A stretch of DNA of 64,000 nt, taken from contig CP095414.1 of NCBI GenBank assembly GCA_029541985.1, forward strand, positions 682,001 through 746,000, read 5' to 3'. Positions 35,400 to 45,955 of this stretch are shown here, in pieces. Every line of letters begins with the position of its first letter. Within the stretch, counting starts at the first letter, position 1. Source of the stretch: Bacteroidales bacterium F22 (GTDB lineage Bacteria > Bacteroidota > Bacteroidia > Bacteroidales > Bacteroidaceae). The notes under the pieces were generated by a model. That model was given only the letters and a program-made list of their open reading frames with translations. It did not search any database and was not told the origin of the DNA. A program made the position numbers and the translations under genes.

Positions 35400-36668
35400 T
35401 TATCGAATAATAGTCTGGTCACGATCAGGACCAACTGATACGATAGCTATATCCACTCCGAGTTCCTTCTCCAAGAAAGTAATGTAAGCATTAAATTCTT
35501 CAGGGAATTCATCTTCACTTCTCATCTTAGTCATATCTTGTTTCCATCCGTCTAATTCGACGTATACAGGTTCGATATCTCCCTCGATACTATAAGGAAA
35601 ATCAACAACTTCCTCACCATTGATTTTATAAGCGACACAAGCTTTGATGGTTTCGAAACTGTCAAGAATATCGCTCTTCATCATTATTAATTTGGTGACA
35701 CCATCTATCATTACTGCATAACGTAGAGCAACTAAGTCAATCCAGCCACAACGACGAGGGCGACCAGTTACAGCACCAAATTCGTGACCCAACTTAGCTA
35801 GATTCTTACCAGTCTCATCAAATAGTTCTGTTGGAAATGGTCCAGCACCGACACGAGTACAATACGCTTTGAATATACCATATACTTCACCTATTTTATT
35901 TGGTGCAATACCTAGACCAGTACATGCACCTGCACATATCGTATTACTTGAAGTAACGAAAGGATAACTACCGAAGTCAACATCAAGCATAGTACCTTGT
36001 GCACCTTCGCACAACACACCTTTCCCATCATTAAGTAAATGATTTATTTCATGCTCACTATCAACAAAAGAGAACTCTTTTAGGAATTTGATTGCTTCAA
36101 GCCATTTTGTTTCCAATTCAGTTATATCATACTTGAAACCCATATCATGAAGCATTTTTTCATGACGAGCCTTAGCACGATTATAAGCAGTATCAAAATC
36201 ACCTAAGATATCACCTACTCTCAAACCTGTTCGGCTAATCTTATCAGCATAAGTTGGCCCGATACCTTTTCCAGTAGTACCCACCTTATCTTTTCCTTTA
36301 GCTGCTTCGTAAGCCGCATCAAGAATACGATGTGTAGGCATAATCAAGTGTGCTTTTTTAGATATATGAAGACGTTTCTTCAAGTCATGTCCTGAAGCAG
36401 CTAAATCAGTAGCTTCTTCTTGAAACAAGAGAGGGTCTAGTACAACTCCATTACCGATAATATTGATTTTGTCTCCTTGAAAAATACCAGAAGGAATAGA
36501 TCTCAAGACATATTTTTGTCCCTCAAATTCAAGAGTATGTCCAGCATTTGGTCCTCCTTGAAAACGAGCAACAATGTCATAATTCGGTGTAAGTACATCT
36601 ACAACCTTACCTTTACCTTCATCTCCCCACTGTAATCCGAGAAGTATATCTACCTTTTTTGTTCCCAT
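35400..36668 (-). CDS. purA: Adenylosuccinate synthase
   Basis: A 422-residue protein with the PurA GTP-binding start LLGLQWGDEGKGKVVD (residues 9-24), GGPNAGHT, GTTGKGIGPTY, and TGRPRRCGW. It joins IMP and aspartate using GTP in AMP synthesis. It lies 42 bp after a Fur-family gene on the same strand, an arrangement that suggests a shared transcript. Confidence 0.96.
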   Translation of the reverse strand: MGTKKVDILLGLQWGDEGKGKVVDVLTPNYDIVARFQGGPNAGHTLEFEGQKYVLRSIPSGIFQGDKINIIGNGVVLDPLLFQEEATDLAASGHDLKKRLHISKKAHLIMPTHRILDAAYEAAKGKDKVGTTGKGIGPTYADKISRTGLRVGDILGDFDTAYNRAKARHEKMLHDMGFKYDITELETKWLEAIKFLKEFSFVDSEHEINHLLNDGKGVLCEGAQGTMLDVDFGSYPFVTSSNTICAGACTGLGIAPNKIGEVYGIFKAYCTRVGAGPFPTELFDETGKNLAKLGHEFGAVTGRPRRCGWIDLVALRYAVMIDGVTKLIMMKSDILDSFETIKACVAYKINGEEVVDFPYSIEGDIEPVYVELDGWKQDMTKMRSEDEFPEEFNAYITFLEKELGVDIAIVSVGPDRDQTIIR

Positions 36669-36710
36669 GTTCTTAATATGATAATTATTTTTTCTATTAA
36701 AGAATTTGTT

Positions 36711-37307
36711 TTATTTCTTCGTTTTTTTTGTTTGTTTGGTCTTAGAATACGCATTCAATTTCTTTACCTTTTTCTTTCCTTCAGCTTTCTTACGCCGCAA
36801 TGTTTCAGCGGCTTTTTTGCGACCATTTAGACGGGTACATTTAGAACAGATACCATATATATAAAGCGCATACTGAGATTGTTTGAACTTTGGGAATTTT
36901 GTTTCTTCTATTAGTTGACGTATTCCGTCAAAATGATATTCAGACACTTCTCCACACTGAAGACAGACTAGATGATGATGAGGTTCAGCACGATAAGACT
37001 TCTCGTACGTTGAAGACCCTCCAAGTTGATGTTTGTGAACCAATTTACATTGAGTCAAAATCTCGAGGGTATTATAAATAGTAGCTTTACTAACACGAAA
37101 TTTACTTTTTTCCATAGCAAGATACAATTCATCTATATCAAAATGACCTTCCCAACGGTATATCATTTCCAATATAGCAAACCTTTCCGGTGTCTTCCGG
37201 CATCGATTTGACATAAGATATTCAGAGAATAATTGTTTTACCTCTTCGATAATCACTTCCTTCTCTTTAGCTGAATTTTTTCTTTTATCCATGTTAAACG
37301 TAGGCAT
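36711..37307 (-). CDS. Fur-family metal- or peroxide-responsive regulator
   Basis: A 198-residue protein. The winged helix (RKTPERFAILEMIYRWEGHFDIDELYLAM, KATIYNTLEIL) is followed by a zinc site with CLQCG and CSKC pairs and the HHHLVC ligand segment. Fur proteins usually have 140-165 residues; the last 45 here are Lys/Arg-rich (LRRKKAEGKKKVKKLN). Whether it senses iron, zinc or peroxide cannot be told. A TAACTTTG -7 box (37329-37336, minus strand) lies 22 bp before the start. An alternative start is 37292. Confidence 0.9.
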   Translation of the reverse strand: MPTFNMDKRKNSAKEKEVIIEEVKQLFSEYLMSNRCRKTPERFAILEMIYRWEGHFDIDELYLAMEKSKFRVSKATIYNTLEILTQCKLVHKHQLGGSSTYEKSYRAEPHHHLVCLQCGEVSEYHFDGIRQLIEETKFPKFKQSQYALYIYGICSKCTRLNGRKKAAETLRRKKAEGKKKVKKLNAYSKTKQTKKTKK

Positions 37308-37351
37308 TTTCTAAAAATACTGAGACTCCAAAGTTAATCATTCTACCAGTC

Positions 37352-38131
37352 TTATGCAAGGACAGAAGCAATAAAACAAACTAACTGTTGCTTTAGAGCT
37401 GGTAATTTTTCTTTCTCCTCATCAGACAATTGAAGCCATTCATCACAAGCACGGCAAACAAGAAAGGCCTGTTCTTCGTCTCCCAACATAAATCTACGCA
37501 TTGCTTGATATGCAGCAGAACGTATGGCACTTGATTCATCCAAAACAGCAGGAATCAATTGGTCAACAAACTCACTCCTACTCCGCTCATCCATCTGAGG
37601 GCGCTGAATAAGTAGACGAGCCACCGTTAGATATCCACAGACTTGATACATTTCACGCGGATCAGCTAGCCATGCAAAGGATACTTGTGGGGCATAAGAT
37701 AACTTGCATAACAAGTTCATAGCCAAAAATTGAGCCACTTCCTGAGACGGAATTTGTTCAATCCACACATCACATAAATCAGCAGGAAACTCATCTACAG
37801 GCTGCAGAAGGGTGGCCATAATATAACATTCTCTAATATCAGCCTTCCATAAAGCAGTAGCTAAAGCACTAGAAGGAGAAAATTCAGATGCCAAACTCTT
37901 TATGCGCGGATATTCCACACCAAAATTGATACGGTATTTAAGTCCCTTATCACGCATGCTCTGAGAAATTACCCCATTCATCGACAGCCTCAACTTTCTC
38001 TTTATGATACGCACTTGCTGTTCTAGATCATTCGAAGAATCTACGTTATCTCTTTTCTCATCTTCATCATGAAAATGATCATGAGAATGCTCTATCATTT
38101 CTTCTCCATCTTTATTCTGTTCTATTGTCAT
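37352..38131 (-). CDS. HEAT-like / DNA alkylation repeat protein (putative)
   Basis: A 259-residue, helix-rich protein with repeated two-helix units (ALATALWKADIRECYIMATLL, SAIRSAAYQAMRRFML). The pattern WKADIRE...A resembles AlkD-type DNA alkylation repeat proteins that bind or repair alkylated DNA. The N-terminal 35 residues are acidic and His-rich. Family assignment is by motif only; no catalytic residue can be confirmed. Confidence 0.6.
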   Translation of the reverse strand: MTIEQNKDGEEMIEHSHDHFHDEDEKRDNVDSSNDLEQQVRIIKRKLRLSMNGVISQSMRDKGLKYRINFGVEYPRIKSLASEFSPSSALATALWKADIRECYIMATLLQPVDEFPADLCDVWIEQIPSQEVAQFLAMNLLCKLSYAPQVSFAWLADPREMYQVCGYLTVARLLIQRPQMDERSRSEFVDQLIPAVLDESSAIRSAAYQAMRRFMLGDEEQAFLVCRACDEWLQLSDEEKEKLPALKQQLVCFIASVLA

Positions 38132-38176
38132 ATCTTTTATTCTATTTTGGATACCTATTCCTTAGGGTATCTCTAT

Positions 38177-40159
38177 TTATAATTCGATGCTATAATTACT
38201 GCTATAGCGTAACATCTGTTCGTTATACTCTTCATTATAATGCACTTGCACATCCTCTCCCACACGTTGGTACACAGGATTAACAAAACCTTTGTACGGA
38301 GCCAGATTCAATTTTTTGTAGCGTTCCAGAACTTCTGAATGTAAAGCTGAATCAATCGAGATGGCATAATTCTCAACAAGATGACAAGCAGCAGTATAAT
38401 CTCCTGTAGATTTAATTCGTTGGATTTCCGCAAGTAAATCACCAAACAATCGGTGCAACGCATGGTAATCATTTATTTTGACGTAATGCTTTCCATTAAT
38501 AAAAAGAATAGACACCACGTCATCAACCTTCCCCTTCTCGAATACCCATTTAGCAATCAACTGACGATTTCTCATATGAGATTCTTCAATGACTTCCCCT
38601 GGTTCGATACGAATCAATTGAGTCATCAGTCCATTCATCATGTAAGTATAATAGGCCGCTTGATAGGCTTCACAATTAGGTAAAAGTCCCAACTCAACTA
38701 ATTTAGGATCTGACATATAATACAATCCAAACAAATCAGCCCGCGCCTCTTCAATCGTTGCTCCATGAGCTAAAAGAGCATCTTCACTGACTCCAGGAAG
38801 AAGTTTACCAGAACCATGCCCCACACATTCATGCAAATCAGTATGCAAGTTATCAGTCAAGCTACCGTATTTCTCGATAAGTTCCAATAAGTTAGCATCA
38901 GGCAATACATATTCAGCAAGAAATCCATTTCCCTTAGCCGCATCATGATAAGCTTTTGTTATATTCGATAAACTAACCGATTTGGAACCATGAACAGTTC
39001 GAATCCAGTTAGCATTTGGTAAATTGATACCAATAGCCGTCGTAGGATAAAGGTCACCAGCCAAAATAGCTGCTGTAATCACTTTAGCAGTGACTCCCTT
39101 CACCTCATCTTTTTTATATTCTACATTTACAGGAGAATGGTCTTCAAACCATTGAGCATAATCACTAATTAATTTAGTTCGTTGAGTCGCCACCTCATCT
39201 TTGTAATTGACGAGTGCCTCCCAACTACCTTTAATACCCAAAGGATCACCATAAGTTTCAATGAAGCCATTGATAAAATCCACAGTTGAATTAGTATCTT
39301 TCACCCATTCAATACTATAGTCATCCCATATTTTCAAATCACCAGTATGGTAATAGTCAATAAGCAAATCGAGAGCCTTACCCTGTTGTAGATTCTCCAC
39401 ATATTTCTTGGCTTGAGTTAACCAATACACAATCTGCCCAATCGATTTAGAGTAGCGACCCGAGAGCGAATAGATTTCTTCTACTAAACCATTATCTTTC
39501 GTTCTCACTAATCTAGAATTTAAGCCATAACTAGGCGAGCAATCTTCGTTACCCTTTAGTGATGCATAATAATCCATTGCTTCCTGTTGAGTCACCCCTT
39601 TACCATAATAGTTACAAGCCGATGTCAGTAATAAGTCTTCACCGTCAGATTGATTAACTCTTTTAGGAAGCACATTAGGATCACAAATAACAGGACCTAG
39701 CAAACGCCATAAAGCATATACGTTCTCCAGAGAGCCCTTATTAGTGCTATACTTTCTTGCCTCATCAATATTCAAATCAGTTTCAGTAGACTTTATTTGA
39801 GGTAAGACTTGAGTAGGTACTTTTTTCAGAAATTCCAAGAACTCATCTTGATTGAATCCAGGATTCAGTTTCATCATTCCATAATGATGATGAATACCAC
39901 TTGAGCACCACACACGCTGCAAATACACGGTCAAAGCTTTAAAAGTAGGTTTTGATCGGTCCCCTTGATAGTGAATAAAAATCACTTCAAGAACCTTACG
40001 TATTAATAAATTGTATTTGCCATTTTGGTCAAATAATATGTCTCGTCCCCATAATGCAGCTTCATTAAGACAATAAATCAGCTGTTTGTGAGCGATTGGT
40101 AAATGTTCAAATTCAGGCACATCATAGTGCAATATCTCTATATCTGCAAATCTAGTCAT
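38177..40159 (-). CDS. Dipeptidyl-peptidase III family zinc peptidase
   Basis: A 660-residue protein with the DPP III zinc motif HECVGH (His443, Glu444, His448), followed by GSGK, and the second metal motif EEARAD (Glu471). No signal peptide is present, so it is probably cytoplasmic and removes dipeptides from peptide N-termini. Length fits the bacterial DPP III family. Similar genes are sometimes mislabelled dihydrofolate reductase. It ends 45 bp before the start of the DNA-alkylation-like gene on the same strand. Confidence 0.9.
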   Translation of the reverse strand: MTRFADIEILHYDVPEFEHLPIAHKQLIYCLNEAALWGRDILFDQNGKYNLLIRKVLEVIFIHYQGDRSKPTFKALTVYLQRVWCSSGIHHHYGMMKLNPGFNQDEFLEFLKKVPTQVLPQIKSTETDLNIDEARKYSTNKGSLENVYALWRLLGPVICDPNVLPKRVNQSDGEDLLLTSACNYYGKGVTQQEAMDYYASLKGNEDCSPSYGLNSRLVRTKDNGLVEEIYSLSGRYSKSIGQIVYWLTQAKKYVENLQQGKALDLLIDYYHTGDLKIWDDYSIEWVKDTNSTVDFINGFIETYGDPLGIKGSWEALVNYKDEVATQRTKLISDYAQWFEDHSPVNVEYKKDEVKGVTAKVITAAILAGDLYPTTAIGINLPNANWIRTVHGSKSVSLSNITKAYHDAAKGNGFLAEYVLPDANLLELIEKYGSLTDNLHTDLHECVGHGSGKLLPGVSEDALLAHGATIEEARADLFGLYYMSDPKLVELGLLPNCEAYQAAYYTYMMNGLMTQLIRIEPGEVIEESHMRNRQLIAKWVFEKGKVDDVVSILFINGKHYVKINDYHALHRLFGDLLAEIQRIKSTGDYTAACHLVENYAISIDSALHSEVLERYKKLNLAPYKGFVNPVYQRVGEDVQVHYNEEYNEQMLRYSSNYSIEL

Positions 40160-40185
40160 ACGAGTAATGTGTAATGTAATAAAAA

Positions 40186-41538
40186 TTAGAACCCATCTTT
40201 AAGAGGTCTCTTAGGCAAAACAAAGCTAAGTACCAAGACACCTAACAACCCTGAGATGATGGTACCACAGAAGACACCCATTTTAGCTTGATTCAACAAA
40301 TCAGGTGCAACATCTGCAAACGATAGATTCGATATAAAGAGAGATACAGTAAATCCGATACCACCTAAAAGAGCGATACCAGCCACCATCGCCCAATTCA
40401 TATTATCAGGTAATCTGACCAAACGAATCTTTATGGCTATCCAAGTGAATAATAATATGCCGATAAATTTACCCAGCACAAGCCCACTAGCCACACCAAT
40501 AGATACAACTCCAACTAATTGGGCACTACTAGCAAGAGAAACCCCAGCATTAGCAAAAGCGAACAAAGGCATTACTAAATAGTTAATCAACCCATGCATT
40601 CTATCTTCTAGTCGTTGCAATGGAGACACTACATGGTTCGAAGCAGATTCAATCAAATGTAAAGCAACCAATTCATGTTTGTTCAATATGATGCTTGACT
40701 TCCTTCCATTGACTGGAAAGTCTCTGATTCCTTCACTTATACGATTGATGTATTTGGATACATTGATTTGAGGAATTGCCGGCACCATAAAGGCAACAAG
40801 CACTCCAGCAATAGTAGAATGGATACCCGATTGCAACGTCATATACCAGACACCGACCCCCAATATAAGATAGAATCCTGGAGTCATGACCCGTCTACGG
40901 TTTCCAATAAATAATAGAACTAAGAAGACCCCTGCACCAATCAGATACATCGTTTCTATTCCATTAGAATAGAACAAAGCGATAACTAATATACCACCGA
41001 TATCATCCACTACAGCAAAGGCCGTTAAAAAGATCTTCAAACTCAGAGGCACCCGTTTCCCAAATATACTCAGCACACCAAGAGAGAAAGCAATATCTGT
41101 TGCCATCGGGATAGCTAGACCAGTCGATTCCACACCTGTAGGAGCAATCATGTGGTAAATAAGGACAGGAAAAATCATCCCTCCGAATGCAGCACAAACA
41201 GGAAGCATGGCTCTACGAAATGACGATAACTGCCCGACTAAAACTTCACGTTTGATTTCTAGTCCGATAGTAAAAAAGAATACAGCCATAAGCGCATCAT
41301 TGATGAAGCTCATTACCGTCATGGGATGTCCATGATGTGAGAATAAATTAAAAGTGCCTATTTGCAGCAGTACAGGATGATTCCACAAACTATTGTAAAA
41401 ATCAGCCCAAGGAGAGTTAGCAATAAAGATAGCCAAGCACGCCACAATTATCAAAAGAGCACCACTATTAATTTTTGCTCTAAAAAATCGGAGAAAAAAG
41501 TAATGGTCCACGCGAGAATTCTTCCTAAAGTTAGCCAT
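40186..41538 (-). CDS. nhaA: Na+/H+ antiporter NhaA
   Basis: A 450-residue membrane protein with NhaA signatures: FINDALMAVFFFTIGLEIKRE, AIPMATDIAFSLGVL, and the paired aspartates in AFAVVDDIGGILVIALFY. It exchanges sodium for protons across the inner membrane to control pH and salt. The gene is monocistronic-looking and divergent from the DUF4831 gene. Confidence 0.95.
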   Translation of the reverse strand: MANFRKNSRVDHYFFLRFFRAKINSGALLIIVACLAIFIANSPWADFYNSLWNHPVLLQIGTFNLFSHHGHPMTVMSFINDALMAVFFFTIGLEIKREVLVGQLSSFRRAMLPVCAAFGGMIFPVLIYHMIAPTGVESTGLAIPMATDIAFSLGVLSIFGKRVPLSLKIFLTAFAVVDDIGGILVIALFYSNGIETMYLIGAGVFLVLLFIGNRRRVMTPGFYLILGVGVWYMTLQSGIHSTIAGVLVAFMVPAIPQINVSKYINRISEGIRDFPVNGRKSSIILNKHELVALHLIESASNHVVSPLQRLEDRMHGLINYLVMPLFAFANAGVSLASSAQLVGVVSIGVASGLVLGKFIGILLFTWIAIKIRLVRLPDNMNWAMVAGIALLGGIGFTVSLFISNLSFADVAPDLLNQAKMGVFCGTIISGLLGVLVLSFVLPKRPLKDGF

Positions 41539-41627
41539 GTTTATTTAATTGACTTTTATTTTAAAGATTTATAAATGCAAAAGTAATCATTTCTGTACAA
41601 ATTAGCCTTCTTTTTACTACAAATAAG

Positions 41628-41635
41628 TATCTTTG
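41628..41635 (+). promoter_or_regulatory. -7 box of the DUF4831 gene
   Basis: TATCTTTG lies 46 bp before ATG 41682. The upstream TTTG element is not clear. Confidence 0.5.
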
Positions 41636-41681
41636 CCTCATACATAACAGAAGAATTTAACTTCAGCATATTTTTAATTCT

Positions 41682-42866
41682 ATGAATCAAAGAAAAATTA
41701 TTTTTATCGCCTCTATCCTATTATTAGTCTTTTCGGCACCTAATATTTTAGGTCAAACAAATAGCCATCCCTACGATGTCACAAAAGTAGGACGACATTA
41801 TGGGGTATTTTACAATTTACCCCAGACACAACTCGTGGTTAAGGTAGAAGCGAAAAAGTCAACATATATCCCAGGTAAACTAGCTGCGTATGCTGAGACC
41901 TATCTTCACGAGAAAGTTTCGACAAAGAGTGCTACCACTTGGACATTAAATCGATTTTCAGCATCTATGATTGGGATTGCAGACACGACCAAACAATACT
42001 TCATTGAGATGCGAGATAAAACCGTGGCTCCACTACTCACATTGGACAGAAACCAGATGATAGTTGCTATAAACAAACCATTGGCAACCACCATCCTTGA
42101 AGATGCAAGCACCCTCAAGCCTGAAGATATCATGGCAAACGAAGAGCATTTAAATGGAGTCTTAGATTCCGATAGTTATCAGACAGAAAAAGTAGTTCAT
42201 CTTGACACATTACATAGTGAAAAAGCGAACGAACTACCAACAGAATACATGACTCAAGAGATGATGATGGCTACATCAGAATCACATCTTGCATCTTTAA
42301 TTGCCGATGAAATATTCACCATTAGAGAGAGTCGCAACCTAATCACAAGAGGGCAGCTCGAGAACATGCCTCAAGATGGAGCAGCGATTAAATTGATGCT
42401 TAAGAACTTGTCCGACCAAGAAGATGCGCTAAGCAAATTATTCTTAGGTTCTTCTTCTGTTGAAACCAAAACTAAAACCATAACGATTCTCCCATCCGAC
42501 TTGACAGATAAAGTAGTCATGCGTTTCTCTAAGTACCTTGGTTTGATTGATGCAGACAATCTTGCAGGCAACCCAATCGTCTTGCACATAAAAGATTTAA
42601 AAACAGTCAATCAAGCTCCAGAAGAAAATGAAGAGAAATCATCAAAGGACAAGAAAGCTGAAGGCATAGCCTATAACATCCCTGGACAAGCAGCTATCAC
42701 AATCAGCTACAACGGGCAAACTATTTTATCCGACAAACTCCCATGCACGCAATTTGGGTTGACCGATTACTTAGCACCAATCCTATTTGAACGAAAAAGT
42801 ACTATCCAAGTCACTTTTGATCCAATCACCGGTGCCCTAATTAATATTGATAAAGAAGGAAAATAG
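41682..42866 (+). CDS. DUF4831 family exported protein
   Basis: A 394-residue protein with a signal peptide (IIFIASILLLVFSAPNILGQ). Family segments include VTKVGRHYGVFYNLPQTQLVVKVE and SLIADEIFTIRESRNLITRGQLENMPQDG. The family is found in Bacteroidetes and has no known function. It converges on the PEP-synthase-like gene with only 2 bp between the stops. Confidence 0.85.
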   Translation: MNQRKIIFIASILLLVFSAPNILGQTNSHPYDVTKVGRHYGVFYNLPQTQLVVKVEAKKSTYIPGKLAAYAETYLHEKVSTKSATTWTLNRFSASMIGIADTTKQYFIEMRDKTVAPLLTLDRNQMIVAINKPLATTILEDASTLKPEDIMANEEHLNGVLDSDSYQTEKVVHLDTLHSEKANELPTEYMTQEMMMATSESHLASLIADEIFTIRESRNLITRGQLENMPQDGAAIKLMLKNLSDQEDALSKLFLGSSSVETKTKTITILPSDLTDKVVMRFSKYLGLIDADNLAGNPIVLHIKDLKTVNQAPEENEEKSSKDKKAEGIAYNIPGQAAITISYNGQTILSDKLPCTQFGLTDYLAPILFERKSTIQVTFDPITGALINIDKEGK

Positions 42867-42868
42867 TA

Positions 42869-45841
42869 TTAAGATAATTCATTATTTATCCTGACGATTC
42901 CTATCTTCTTCATTCCATCCATCATTAGAGTCATCGGTTTAGGCAGACGTACATGACGTATTTTATCATTCTCATATAATGCAGGAAGAGCGTCTAAAGT
43001 CTCATAATCGATAACCCCATCATTGAGATAAGGATTAATTGTAAAATATCCGACACCGAAACTAGTTAAGTTTTGAAAAAAATGAGTACCCTGACTAGGG
43101 TCTACGCGGTATTTATTCAATCCAGCCTCTACGATGAGTTGTGCTCCAGAGATATCAGACCATTTAACTGGAATACCTAACCAAGGGTCACTACTTCCCC
43201 ATCGACCAGGGCCGATAAGTATATATGTCCCTTTATATTCGAGTATTTCCTTATTGATTGCTGATATCTCATCCACTAGAAGCTGATTATCCGAAGGCTT
43301 AAAATTCTCAGTACGCACATAGACCACATCCGTCAATCCTTCATAGATACCATGACCAAGTGAATGATTAGACTGCAGCAACAAGTTCTCTTTTGGAATC
43401 AAAGTAAGGTCCTCATCTATCGTATTAGACACATCGACAATAGGACGTACTTGAAGAAGATAGACAACCCCTTCCCCTTGTCGTTCAGAATCTAAGGTGA
43501 CAGCAAATTCTATTTCTACTGGTCTTTGTATAGCCTCATCACTAGTTACCAATAGTTTCTTCATGATTTCTGCTAAAGGAAAGACATTATGTTGTAAGAT
43601 ATTAGCAAATGTGATAAGCTTACGTCCTTTAGGATATATTCCATCTCTTATAATGCCGTTATAAGCATCAAATGTAGAAGCAATATAACGCAAAGCCCCA
43701 TCCTTTTCAGCATCCTTGATAGTCAGTGTCTCCAGATTAAATCCATCATCTATGCTAAATTCATGATAAGTATCACTGAGGTCAAGAGCATAAAACTTTG
43801 TTTGAGTTTCTCTAAGAGCCAATTTCACCTCGCTGGTTTGCAACACTTTCTGTGGATGACTAGGTGAGAAGCGCAACGTCTTCCCCCCGTCAACAATATA
43901 TTTTCCGAGTCCAAGAGCCAAATTCACGACCCCCTCTTCAGCTGTTTCATCACCGATAGGATAATAGTTTAGTGACTGAGCCACTCCACTAATAGAAGGA
44001 TAATACCTATCCCCACGCTGGGTACCTGCCACTTCCTGGAGTACCACAGCCATCTTCTCTTGATCTATCACATTCTGAGTTGCTTCCATATAATCCTTGG
44101 AATTCTTGAAAAAGACTGAAGCATACACCCCCTTGATAGCATCGCTAAGTAAGCGAATCATTTCGTATTTATCCTCTTGATAAGGAATCATATACGTATT
44201 GTATATTCCTGCGAAAGGCTGATAATGAGCATCTTCTAACAAAGAGCTGGAACGGATAGCAATAGGAGAATCGACAACTTCAAGAAAAGTAAAGAAATCA
44301 TCTAATAGGTCGTCAGATAACTTAGCATGCAAGAAATGCTTTAAAATCATCTCATCACTGATATCACTCAATGCGACTTCATACAGTTTATTCGTTTCCA
44401 TAAAATGGTCAAAGATATCCGTACAAAGAACTACAGTCTTCGGAATCACTACTTTGACATGTTCGTATTGATAAGAGAGATGATATTTTTTAAGCATGTT
44501 ATCAATAAATGCCAAACCTCTACCTTTCCCTCCAAGCGACCCCTCTCCAATACGAGCAAAATTAGAGAAACGGTCAAACTGATCACGTTTAAACGTAGCC
44601 ACCACACCTTGATTTTTCATGCGTCGGTAGCGCACAATAGCATCAGCAATGATAGCTCTATATTTATCTAAATCCTCATCGTGGTCGAAAGAGATTTGTT
44701 TAAGGAAACGTGCGAGTGGAAACATAGCACGAGAGTATAACCAACGGCTAATATGATTTCGTTGCACGTGATATCTAAATGTTTCTGCAGGCAAGGCATA
44801 CAATATAGTCTGTAACTCACGTAAATTATGAACACGTGCAATCTCTTCGTTCGTAGTCGGATTATGAAATACAAAATCTCCAAATCCTAATGTTTGAGAG
44901 ACCACCTCCTGCAAATCGATATCGAGTTTTTTACTATTTTTATCGACGAACAAAGTATCCAAATTCTTAGCATAGATACGATTCTCGTATTCACTACTCT
45001 CCATGATAATAGGTAAGAAAGGGTCATTCTTACGAATTGCAGAGATCAGTTTAATCCCAGCCAAAGGATCTTTTACGTCTCCTTGATTATGAATAGGAAA
45101 ACGAACATCAGAGATTATACCCAACACATTATCTTGATATTTCTGATAAATCCCCATTGCTTCATCATACGTTCTGGCCAAAACTATTTTGGGACGTCCA
45201 CGCATGCGAAGTGTACGTTGATGCGGATTTAGAGCCTCTGTACTAAACGCTTGACTCTGTTGCAAAATAAATTTATACATAATCGGTAAGATGGAACTAT
45301 AGAAACGAATACCATCTTCGACAATTAAAAGAAGTTGGACACCTACTTGTTGGATATCCTCTTCAAGATTCATCTTATCTTCAATCAATTTGATGATAGA
45401 CAAAAGCAATTCAGTATTACCAAGCCAACAAAAGACATAATCAAAAGCAGAAAGATCTTCATCCTTGATTCGTCTGTTGATTCCATGACTAAAAGGAGTC
45501 AAGATAACAATAGGGATGCTTGGATACCTATCTTTAATCAGACGACCAATAACGAAACTATCATTATCACCATTACCCGGCATACAGATGAGCAAATCAA
45601 AATTGACCGACTCCATAATTTTCAAAGCATCTTCTACATTACTTACTTGAGTAAATCGAGGCGGATACCGCAAGGACAAAGCGGTGTACTCATTAAAGAT
45701 CTTTTCATCTATACGCCCATCATCCTCGAGCATAAAAGCATCATATGGATTTGCAATCAATAAGATATTAAAGATACGTTTCGCCATTAGATTAGCAAAA
45801 GTAGTATCATGTTCCAAGAGCTGCTGTAAAGTGAATTTCAT
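42869..45841 (-). CDS. PEP-synthase/PPDK-like protein with receiver-like N-terminus
   Basis: About 990 residues. Residues 30-310 contain two receiver-like alpha/beta units (FNILLIANPYDAFMLEDDGR, VQLLLIVEDGIRFYSSI). The ATP-grasp pyruvate/PEP-binding domain (PPDK_N type) follows, with IGEGSLGGKGRGLAFID near 460 and SPIAIRSSSLLEDAHYQPFAGIY near 590. The protein ends in GPGRWGSSDPWLG and a C-terminal domain; the swivelling phosphohistidine domain and PEP-utilising barrel are not seen. Activity as a true PEP synthase is therefore doubtful. Starts at 45868 or 45856 are also possible. Confidence 0.75.
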   Translation of the reverse strand: MKFTLQQLLEHDTTFANLMAKRIFNILLIANPYDAFMLEDDGRIDEKIFNEYTALSLRYPPRFTQVSNVEDALKIMESVNFDLLICMPGNGDNDSFVIGRLIKDRYPSIPIVILTPFSHGINRRIKDEDLSAFDYVFCWLGNTELLLSIIKLIEDKMNLEEDIQQVGVQLLLIVEDGIRFYSSILPIMYKFILQQSQAFSTEALNPHQRTLRMRGRPKIVLARTYDEAMGIYQKYQDNVLGIISDVRFPIHNQGDVKDPLAGIKLISAIRKNDPFLPIIMESSEYENRIYAKNLDTLFVDKNSKKLDIDLQEVVSQTLGFGDFVFHNPTTNEEIARVHNLRELQTILYALPAETFRYHVQRNHISRWLYSRAMFPLARFLKQISFDHDEDLDKYRAIIADAIVRYRRMKNQGVVATFKRDQFDRFSNFARIGEGSLGGKGRGLAFIDNMLKKYHLSYQYEHVKVVIPKTVVLCTDIFDHFMETNKLYEVALSDISDEMILKHFLHAKLSDDLLDDFFTFLEVVDSPIAIRSSSLLEDAHYQPFAGIYNTYMIPYQEDKYEMIRLLSDAIKGVYASVFFKNSKDYMEATQNVIDQEKMAVVLQEVAGTQRGDRYYPSISGVAQSLNYYPIGDETAEEGVVNLALGLGKYIVDGGKTLRFSPSHPQKVLQTSEVKLALRETQTKFYALDLSDTYHEFSIDDGFNLETLTIKDAEKDGALRYIASTFDAYNGIIRDGIYPKGRKLITFANILQHNVFPLAEIMKKLLVTSDEAIQRPVEIEFAVTLDSERQGEGVVYLLQVRPIVDVSNTIDEDLTLIPKENLLLQSNHSLGHGIYEGLTDVVYVRTENFKPSDNQLLVDEISAINKEILEYKGTYILIGPGRWGSSDPWLGIPVKWSDISGAQLIVEAGLNKYRVDPSQGTHFFQNLTSFGVGYFTINPYLNDGVIDYETLDALPALYENDKIRHVRLPKPMTLMMDGMKKIGIVRINNELS

Positions 45842-45955
45842 ATCTATTCTTTTCATTAATCCATACACGATGCATGGTACTTACAAATATATGAAATATA
45901 GCAAGAGAATGAAAGATAAAAGCTCTAAAAAAGGAAGTAATCAGTCATTCAAAAA

